This document shows positions 56,620 through 64,000 of a DNA stretch of 64,000 nt, one piece after another; position 1 is the first letter of the stretch, and the number at the start of each line of letters is the position of its first letter. Position numbers and translations under genes: made by a program. The notes beneath the pieces were generated by a model. It did not search any database and was not told the origin of the DNA. It saw nothing but the letters and a program-made list of their open reading frames with translations. The stretch is from Kappaphycus alvarezii (lineage: Eukaryota > Rhodophyta > Florideophyceae > Gigartinales > Solieriaceae): positions 496,001 to 560,000 of the forward strand of contig NADL03000754.1 in NCBI GenBank assembly GCA_002205965.3. Reading direction: 5' to 3'.

Positions 56620-56900
56620 TAAATCTTTATTAGTTGTACAATGTTGCGCAGAAGCGTGCGGAGGGTATTCGGAAATTAACTACGAATGGGGGCGACGGGT
56701 GGAAACCTGTCGCGCCTGCATTACTCGCAGACTAAACGCAAAACGGGTAACGAAGTTGCGGAGCTCCTGTTGAGGGGAGGAACCGCGACGGGAAGCAGCA
56801 AAGGAAGCAAGGCGGCGGAGATGCCTTGCCGTCATCGCCCAAGGTGCCATAGATATCAGTCCCGACGGGGGAGAGGAGGATATCGTTTCTTTCGCAGTTA
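56620..56900 (-). pseudogene. LINE-B 3' end, minus arm of the inverted pair
   Basis: The complement of 56624-56700 matches the plus arm's tail (TGTACAACTAATAAAGATTT). The segment up to 56900 encodes NDILLSPVGTDIYGTLGDDG on the minus strand. The two arms point at each other tail to tail across about 60-80 bp. Confidence 0.7.
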
Positions 56901-56946
56901 GGGGGAAATGATTTGGTGGTTTACATTTGAAAGATACGTACGGCTA
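56900..56946 (-). repeat. 3'-terminal module next to the LINE-B 5' truncation
   Basis: GGGGGAAATGATTTGGTGGT, then TTACATTTGAAAGATACG. It abuts the truncated 5' edge of the minus LINE-B copy. Confidence 0.55.
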
Positions 56947-57033
56947 AGTTCCGGAGTTATCGAGATAGTGACTACGTTGTAAACATGAGTTAGCATGTGC
57001 GGCAGACCGCCACTCACCATCGCTACTTACTGA

Positions 57034-57620
57034 ACCACCGCCTCCGCAAGGTCCATCTCTTCTGCTTGGTAAACTGCGTCATCGACGCCGTCGCCGTCTT
57101 CAGAGTTGAAGTCAGACCAATCCATCCATGTCAAAGGCACCCAGAGGTGCAAAGTTCCGTACGGCCCCGTAAGAGCCAGGCCGGTGGCCATCTCCGTCCC
57201 CGTATGACCTCACCGCGCGCCCAGTTGACGTCTGCCCATAGACGCCTTCGGGGGTATTTTTGATAGGGACGGCTTCCAGGGAAGATAGGGGCTGCTCATC
57301 ACCAGATGATGACAGGCGTGAGGGGTTCGCTAGACACGAAGGGTTGACCGGGGGATTGTCCCTGTCGGGAGCCCACGGAGCAGAGTCCACTTGCAATAGG
57401 TCCACATTAGTCGCAAAATCCGAGCCCTTACTAACCTCGCCCGCGCGCCCAGCTGACGCCTTCCCCTAGACGTCTTCGGGTGTGTGTGTGATAGGGGCGG
57501 CTTCGAGGGAAGATAGGGGCTGCTCATCACCAGATGGTGACGGGCGTAAGGGGTTGGGTAGACACGGATTGTTGACCTTGGACTTACTTGCGTTCAATTG
57601 AGACTTAAGAGAGATGGCCA
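57034..57620 (-). pseudogene. Hypothetical protein with internal duplication, one nonsense codon and one frameshift
   Basis: A minus-strand frame runs from about 57620 to 57112 with one in-frame TAG at 57466-57468. Two repeats of roughly 48 residues share NP-x-R-x-S-x-SGDEQPLSSLEA-x-PI and TPE-x-V. The second has Tyr where the first has the stop. At 57112 a frameshift leads into an acidic tail, DWSDFNSEDGDGVDDAVYQA then EEMDLAEAVVQ and a stop. The N-terminus is lost or lies beyond the inserted module at 57623-57670. I do not recognise the protein. It could be a host gene or a transposon accessory frame. Confidence 0.45.
57208..57577. repeat. Two direct repeats of about 142 bp
   Basis: 57208-57349 and 57435-57577 share GGGAAGATAGGGGCTGCTCA then TCACCAGATG and the flanks GCGCGCCCAG and GTTGACC, with about 85 bp of unique sequence between. 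Confidence 0.8.
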
Positions 57621-57622
57621 AG

Positions 57623-57670
57623 GGGGAAAGGTTTGGGTGTTTTACACTTGGAAGATATATCCGATCTATC
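57623..57670 (-). mobile_element. 48-bp micro-insertion of subtype 3 module
   Basis: Flanked by a perfect 10-bp repeat GATGGCCAAG (57613-57622 and 57671-57680). The insert is only the module: GGGGAAAGGTTTGGGTGTTT, then TACACTTGGAAGATATATCC and GATCTATC. Confidence 0.9.
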
Positions 57671-58129
57671 GATGGCCAAGTGAAGAGCAGCAAAGTGCCG
57701 TCTTGCGCGTTGTACCGGTAGTGCGATGCCCAGCAAAGGGGGAGAAGAAAAAATCCACCACCACAACCGTGGAGAGCCATGGGTTTAGTATGAAAATTGA
57801 AAAATTATCTTTACAAGTATTGGAACACTATTTAATTGGTTTTCGATATGGAATACAGCGATGAAAAATTGTGGAACAATTTCTATCAGAGGTCAACAAT
57901 TTTTTTATTTATTGTGAATCGTCGAGAATAATTTCATCTATGTTTCACTAGCCCATTTTTATACTGTATTACTCGTGAAGCAATTCTTATGTCTTTCAGT
58001 TTGATTTTATATTCTGCAGTTATAATTAATGGAATTATATTGCCAGCAAATTATTATTCGGATTAATGCTCATCTGGATAATTATTCTATAATTATTATT
58101 GAGCATGAATTTGGTCTACAATAATTATT

Positions 58130-58330
58130 ATACTGCTGGAATCATCTTTGTAGCGTTCTACTCTGACCTGGGGTATAAATAGTCTAGGCTTTTAGATAAT
58201 TTTAGCAAGCCCCGGGCCATCGAACTATCCCCTTCGATCAATAAATATTGGTTTCATTTTTATTATTATTCTCAATCCTATTCAGGTAATTTATTATTCA
58301 TTTATTTGGAATTATCTATTTTGAATCTAC
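58130..58330 (+). repeat. LTR/leader of the AT-rich copia-order element
   Basis: Matches 23600-23860. Contains a TATA-like GGTATAAATAGTC (58170-58182) and an AATAAA (58241-58246). The exact LTR borders are not resolved. Confidence 0.5.
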
Positions 58331-58354
58331 GAATATCATTTAATTTTTATAGCT

Positions 58355-59290
58355 ATGGGCCCAGATCGCCCCGAACTTCCTTCAAGGCCGAAATTTTCAT
58401 GGGATCTCAGAGCGGCTCCTTTGAGGGATGGTAAAGGACCTCAAGAAAAATATTTTGATGCTGTACACAAATGGAAATGTTTCTGTGATTTATTACCAGC
58501 ATTCAATTTTAATAAGGTTCCGGAATTAGTACAAGATCTTGATTTATAACCACAATTATATGGACGAGCTCTTGATATCCGTAAGAAAATTCCAGATACA
58601 GAAATTAAATCTGAAAATGGTGCATCGGCGATTGCCAACGCTATTCATATGGTGGATTCTCTATCATCAATATCTGATACATTTCAAAAATTTCTGTATC
58701 TTTTGCACACTACTGGTGGTGATAATGAGTCTTTCAAAAATTTGAATCGCGGTTTAATGCTCAAATTGCCCGATTTCATTCATCTATTGGCATCTCGAAA
58801 TTACTTGAAGCACTGGTATCATTTCAACTCCTGGCTAACTCGAAAATTAATTCAAACCAGCGAGTATCTGTTTTGGCTGCTGCATCTCCGAAGCACAATG
58901 AAGAAGCCGGTATGGAAAAAGGAAAATTTTCAGAATTAATTAAATATTCCGAAATATCATCTATTATTCCTGCATTCGATAAACCGAAAAACGTAAGAAA
59001 AGATAATGGGAATTCGCAAAAATACGTTCCTTCATATCAAATAAATATTTCGTATGGAGAAAAGAAAAACTTCAAGAGAAACCCAAGCATAAACTACTCC
59101 CTGAAGAATTCGCAGCACTAAAGGAAAGATCAACTTGTGATCGATGTAGTGATAATGGAAATTTGGCTTATGAAAAAGATAAATGCAACGGTACTAAAAA
59201 TTTTCCAAAAATTGAAAATACCAAAAAAATCAAAAACAAAAATATGCGTGGTTCTGTAACATTTCATATGGCTAAAACTGTGATTTATTC
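58355..59290 (+). pseudogene. Gag of AT-rich copia-order retroelement
   Basis: ATG 58355 opens MGPDRPELPSRPKFSWDLRA, then KYFDAVHKWKCFCDLLPAFN. A stop at 58547 is followed in frame by PQLYGRALDIRKKIPDTEIK, ASAIANAIHMVDSLSSISDT and later segments. CDRCSDNGNLAYEKDKCNG (about 59134-59190) looks like a zinc-knuckle remnant. The sequence is very A/T-rich, matching its AT-rich surroundings. Confidence 0.55.
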
Positions 59291-59299
59291 CCCACCAAA

Positions 59300-59670
59300 C
59301 TAATTTTACTCTGGCTCGTTACTTGATGATGGAGCACCGTATAGTGGAATGGGAATTGCTGAATTACGAGCACTTTCAAAATTTATTTTACCTGAATGGA
59401 CTGGAAAACTAGATGATCTTCCAGAATCTATCAAAGAAACCACCTTCTTGCAATATGGAAATGGAGCTCATCCAAGCCAAAATAGAAAAACAATCGGCTC
59501 TATATTTCTATAAGCTATTTCAGATAATTCTAATAAAGTCAAAATAAGGCATCTGATAATTCGTGGATCATCGCAATGGATTATCGGAAGAAATGTTACA
59601 AAAAAGTCAAATATTATTCATATGGCCGGTAACCAAATAGAGTTCAATTCCGCAAATAATTAAACCGACT
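59300..59670 (+). pseudogene. Aspartic protease of the same element
   Basis: FYSGSLLDDGAPYSGMGIAE has D-D-G-A in place of the usual D-S/T-G-A. HLIIRGSSQWIIGRNV, a typical protease C-terminal G-R-N/D motif, follows near 59560-59600. A TAA precedes FYSGS and another interrupts the middle. Confidence 0.6.
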
Positions 59671-59698
59671 CGATAACATTGGTGGATCATGGTCATCA

Positions 59699-61250
59699 TT
59701 GCAATGTTCCGGGAAATATATTTACACAAACCTCCGACCGTATGGAAAATTCATTTCTATCAACTATTTGTTCCAACAATATCAGTACAACAAAAAAACA
59801 TGTTGGGCGGAAACAAAGAAAATAATTAATGAGGTCTACAAACATGTATCTGGTCACTCAAATTATGATTATATGAAATTATTTTGGAAAGAAATTTTAT
59901 CTGGGACAATGAATGTAAAAAATATTTATCAAACATAGTTGACACCTGCAAATTTTGCAATGTCACAAAAAAACCATCTCATTCTCGTACAAAATGTAAA
60001 AGTTCTCTTTCTCGCGGATGTAATGAATTGGTATGTGTGGATCACATTTTTGTGGAAAATTTGGATATTTTTCACATCATGGACTCAGTTACCAGATATT
60101 CTACTGGTGCTATTGTGCCCTCCTTGAAAATGGAAAATTGTATTCATTGTTTTGAAACTCTCTGGTTAACACCCTTTTGGGACCCTAATAATATAATGGG
60201 AGATCAGGCGCTTGAAAATGATATTTTAAAAAGCTATCTAGAAGAAAAAAGGATTTTATTTTGTCCTATCGGTTCTCGCCGCCACAGCAAAAATTATATT
60301 GAATAGAAACACAAAATATTAAGAGATATATACCTACGCTTAAAATTATCCGAACCACAGGGAAATGATACTGTTCGCGTTTCTCGAATGTTTCAAATAT
60401 CGAATGATTTACATGGAAACGATGTTGTCTCTTCATACGAGCTCGCCACTGGTCACATCAGACCCATCGATAATACTGGTCCTCAAAATATACCGAATGA
60501 TTTAAAAAGTGCTCATGATGAGCTAATTTCCAAGAGGAAATTAAACCTTATCCTGAAATCGAAGTCTGTGACCGATATTCCAATTAATATTGGCGATATT
60601 ATGGAAACTTTTATTCATAAGCCAAACCAAAAAAGAGGATCGTGGTCATCTACAAAACCAGTCTTAAAATTTGACCAAAAAGCTCTTATTTTTACAGTTT
60701 CTGGATACAATGGAAGAATTATTAACGTAGCATTAACGCAGCAAGACGTTCTTCACTCAGTCTCATCACATGAACTTGCGTATCAAATTCAAAAAGCAAA
60801 TGAGTTATTGAATGAGTCAATTGGTAATTCTTTTGATGAAATTTCAGAAAATGGTGAACAATTAAGTACTTATGAAATCAGGAATTTATGTGAAAACAAT
60901 ATTGAGGAACATTTCGATGACTTTGGTTTTAATCAAACTGAGGCAGAAAATGATGAAAATACTTCAGAATCTAAAAATTTAGTATTTCTTGAAAATGAAC
61001 CGATTGAGACCGAAAACAACTTTCTTAAGCCTGAATATTTAATTCACATTCCATTGAATGAAAATTGTGCTACTGATGCTCATGAAATTGAATTATTACC
61101 TGGAACAGAATTGAAATATTCGGAAAAAGAAGATGTGGATCTTTATTATAAGAGGTTTAGATCTAAAGAGTTTTTACTCCATCAAGCATCGGGACTTCCA
61201 TCTCACATTATTTCAAATGATTACAGCACAGAAAAAAACAATTTGTAAGA
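59699..61250 (+). pseudogene. Integrase with long C-terminal extension
   Basis: HVSGHSNYDYMKLFWKEI and CKFCNVTKK give a His/Cys zinc site. VCVDHIFVENLDIFHIMDSV, TRYSTGAIVPS, NIMGDQALEND and GSRRHSKNYIE provide the D-D-E triad (Asp in VCVDH, Asp in GDQ, Glu in NYIE). A TAG follows NYIE, but the frame reopens at 60307-61248 with an acidic 300-residue extension ending LPSHIISNDYSTEKNNL. Unlike most of the element, this extension is uninterrupted. Integrase before RT gives copia order. Confidence 0.7.
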
Positions 61251-61254
61251 ACTT

Positions 61255-61570
61255 GTTCGAAAATTCATATTTCAGAACTTTCTCCGGACTCAAATGTAAT
61301 ATCCAGTCACGTCTTATACAAGATTAAATTCTAGACACGGTGCCTTTTTTCAAGGCACGGATTGCTCCGCATGGAAATGAGGTCAAGGAGAAAACAACCT
61401 AAAGACAGATTCAGAAACTTGTTCCCCAATGGCAATTAGAATTATTTTATCAATTGCTACAATTTTGAAATGAAATTTGTCAGAGGCCGATTTCAAATCA
61501 GCATATTTGCAAATTAGATCAGCACAACGGAAATTTTATGTAAGAACGCCTCGAGAATTCACGGAAAATA
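61255..61570 (+). pseudogene. Start of reverse transcriptase, truncated
   Basis: Across frames: NVISSHVLYKIK, FKARIAPHGNEVKEK, and SEADFKSAYLQIRSAQRKFY then VRTPREF. These match the first RT motifs of copia-like elements (K-A-R-x-x-P-H-G, D-x-K-x-A-Y-L-Q). RT stops there and no RNase H or 3' LTR follows, so the element is truncated at about 61570. Confidence 0.6.
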
Positions 61571-61693
61571 TAATTATTGCTATATTTAAGGCGAATTCTA
61601 ATTGTTACATTCGGTTTATACATTTTTGGTCTTGGTTTAAAATCGGTGGTTTATATCCCTCAGTTATTTTTTATGTTTTCCGAAGAGTCATTA

Positions 61694-62545
61694 TTACAGT
61701 CTGTACACAGAGATGGCTGCACGAAACTGGGACGGTTTGTGGTTCTGGAAGGTAGAGAGAACAGAGACACGAACGAAACGCTTCTGACTACCTCCGAAAA
61801 GGCTGCGGGTGGCATTACGAACAGTGCCTACAAACTTATGGGCTAGGCGGGCGTCGCCGAGATCGCAATGCTCAGACAAGCCTTGACGTCTGAGGCGGGG
61901 AAGGCGGCGAATAGGATGAGTCCAGGCATAGCCTTTGGCCGCTGGAGGTTTGACCGCTTGCAGATACGGGGCCGGGGCTTTGGCCTAAGGACCTTCGTTA
62001 GGCAGGTTGGTGTCGGACGCGAAAGGAGAACATGGTGCCGAAACATCAACGCCGACAAGCGCGTTCAGAATATTCAGAACAGACCTAAAATGGATGTGGT
62101 TTTGGAAAGACGGCTTCAGCGCGTTGAACGTAGAGGTTTGCAGGGCGAATTCCAGGAAAAGACCGTTTGATGAGGGGTCTCAAGCAGTGAGGCGGACTTC
62201 GTAAAGAAATCCAGCGCGTCGTTTAAAAGAGCAACGACGGGGTTTTCTGTGAGTGGGAGCGAAACGGCTTTTTTTTGGCGCCATATAGTGTGGTGTGACG
62301 AGGGTTGGCACCAGGACCGACACCGGAAAGGTAACGAATGGGCGATACAGCGAGTGCAGGCGCGAGATCACTCGGGTATTCGGGACATCACAGACAAGAA
62401 ATCGTGGTACCCAGAAGAGGATATGTTTGAAAAACAAAAAGAGAGAGCAACAAAAACAGGAAGGATGAACGCGTTTCGCGATAAGAAACCCGCGAGCGCT
62501 GGTGCAAGACATGCACGGTGAGTGTCGGTGCGGCGGAGATGACAA
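61694..62545. other. GC-richer block with unassigned frames
   Basis: Open frames on both strands (62249-62521 plus, 62545-62180 minus, 61879-61694 minus). The last contains CDLGDARLAHKFVGTVRN, faintly like the N-terminus of IS4-type transposases, but this is too weak to call. Confidence 0.25.
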
Positions 62546-63482
62546 GAGTAAAGTGGGATAGAGACGACAGAGAATGGTTACAGATGTTCATAATAGGTCG
62601 TAATGTACAAGTTCCCTCAAGATCAAATAACTAGAGAGTCTGATAATAAGGCAGAATCTGAAGGAAGCTGGAGAGAGGAGGTCCTCAGTGCCTTTTTTGC
62701 TGGCCGTGGTTCGAAGACCCTGGCCACACTTTTTATGATCATAACAGAAAATATGTGATGTTCGTCTAGCAGCAGAGAAGTAGTTAATTACTATTGTTTT
62801 CTGCATTGTGCACCTCGGCTACCCTGACGGTCTATATTAAGCGATTCAATGGCAATCACTTAGGTACGGGGGCGTAACTATTGGACAGCATGGCTTCCGC
62901 CAGAGTCCTGTACAGGGACATATGATTCTAGGTTTCTGTCAGAATCAAGCGGGACAATTTCACAGGGCTGGTGTGAGTGTCGGGATAACAGAGCCCGTTT
63001 ACTTTGAGTTGACTGGCTAGATGAAACTTTGTGAAACCAATGGCTCTTTCTGGCCGCTACTCGGCTGAACCCCGGTATTTATTTTACTCTAGGTAGGCTA
63101 GCAAAGACAGAACTACATTGACTAAGGATAACAGGGCGAGGTCTGTAGGAGACCAAAGGCCTGTGAAACAATGTAGATTCTAAAGTTTCGCTACCCAGCC
63201 AAGTATGGCAGCAAGGATACTACGATAGAAAGCAGACTTCGCCCCAGCAGGATAGACCTAATAGAGGAAGCGCTACCTATAAGGGGAGCCTAAAAGGGGA
63301 ATTGCATCATCACCCTATTTGAATGTGTATAGTGTGGGTGGCTAAGTTTCTCCCATACATTATTTGACAACTCAATCTACTATACTGTGCCTGACTTGAG
63401 TGGAATCGACTGGGCCACATTGGATATGATTAACAGTGAGTCCAGCGGTAAGGCATGCTTCGCTGGACGAAACCTGTAGTAA
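62546..63482. other. Intergenic, nothing recognised
   Basis: No gene or repeat relation seen. Confidence 0.35.
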
Positions 63483-63540
63483 GGGGAAGAATTGGGCTGT
63501 TTAATGATTGAATAATAGGTTAGCCCATGTTTCAAAGCGC
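63483..63540 (-). repeat. 3'-terminal module, subtype 1
   Basis: GGGGAAGAATTGGGCTGTTT, then AATGATTGAATAATAGGTTA and GCCCATGTTTCAAAGCGCAT, matching 22168-22222 reversed. No LINE coding sequence to its right. Confidence 0.7.
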
Positions 63541-64000
63541 ATCAAACAATTGTACAGTAAATGAACCCCCGTTTTCACACTTACTTCTTACTGCACCATA
63601 CTGATTGAATAGAACTGCCAGTTCGATGGAGATCGCGGGAAATTTATTTGCCCCCGGCATGAGCTAGATGAAAAAAACCAAAGGGGAAAAAAGGGGGGAG
63701 AAAAGGGAAGTGGGGGGAAGAAAGAGAGGATGTTGGCCTTCCTGGCAGGCCAAAGCTGCGGGAGGGATGCCAGGCGGCTCCTCGACGGCAAGCGACCGCC
63801 TGCGAGATCGGGGTGGGGAGAAAGTAAGCAATAATGAGCTCATGAAGATCGCAGGACTCGTCAGAGTATGTCGAAAACTGATTACAGACTAACCTAAACA
63901 TCTAAGTACTCCACCCAAATATTCCCTTTTTCGTATTACTCGCACCACTCCCCTCTGAGCTCAACCCGGCCACTGCGTGGCTCCATCAACATTTTGCCGC

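Noticed and set aside
61694..61879. Minus frame resembling an IS4-type transposase N-terminus (CDLGDARLAHKF)
   Set aside because: Only a dozen residues resemble the family; no catalytic domain follows.

Overview
This window looks like nuclear DNA of a eukaryote with small, intron-poor genes scattered among decayed transposable elements. The best guess is a florideophyte red alga (Chondrus-like), but this is an inference. It rests on a Golgi-type sulfotransferase of the kind that decorates cell-wall galactans, long genes without visible introns, and a divergent copia-type element. No operons, rRNA, convincing tRNA or CRISPR array were found. Only four reading frames look like host genes: a PH-domain pseudokinase (2211-3626), a Lys/Ser/Arg-rich basic protein (20057-20614), a type II membrane sulfotransferase (27123-28157, minus) and an unrecognised 469-residue membrane protein (53119-54528). 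A repeat-containing, nonsense-mutated frame (57034-57620, minus) is a possible fifth. They show no evident functional linkage.

Layout. 0-9 kb: LINE remnants of two families (A and B) with restriction-endonuclease-like (RLE) C-termini, the pseudokinase, a gypsy-like gag/protease relic, and two halves of LINE reverse transcriptases in opposite orientation. 9-15 kb: AT-rich DNA with a degenerate Ty3/gypsy relic on the minus strand. 15-19.8 kb: a decayed minus-strand copia element between two diverged LTRs. 19.8-36 kb: the basic-protein gene, LINE-A 3' ends, a solo LTR, the sulfotransferase, many GTAC-palindrome islands, and a Tc1/mariner relic. 36-45 kb: gene-free AT-rich DNA broken only by the best-preserved LINE-A 3' end (42.5-43.2 kb). 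45.3-49.6 kb: a full-span plus-strand copia element with a primer-binding site matching an internal (half-tRNA) initiator tRNA sequence. 50-57.8 kb: dense LINE 3' ends, the 469-residue gene, and an inverted pair of LINE-B ends. 57.9-61.6 kb: an AT-rich copia-order retroelement. 61.7-64 kb: no recognisable gene.

The most striking signal is a 3'-terminal sequence module of about 45 bp, with the core TTAAAACACCC(C)AAA followed by TTTCCCC. It ends LINE-A copies but also occurs many times alone. Several solitary copies are insertions of only 31-48 bp flanked by 9-11 bp target-site duplications: 32617-32662, 50359-50389, 55890-55932, 56098-56140 and 57623-57670. They look like extremely small retroposons mobilised by the LINE machinery. 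I consider this the best candidate here for something undescribed.
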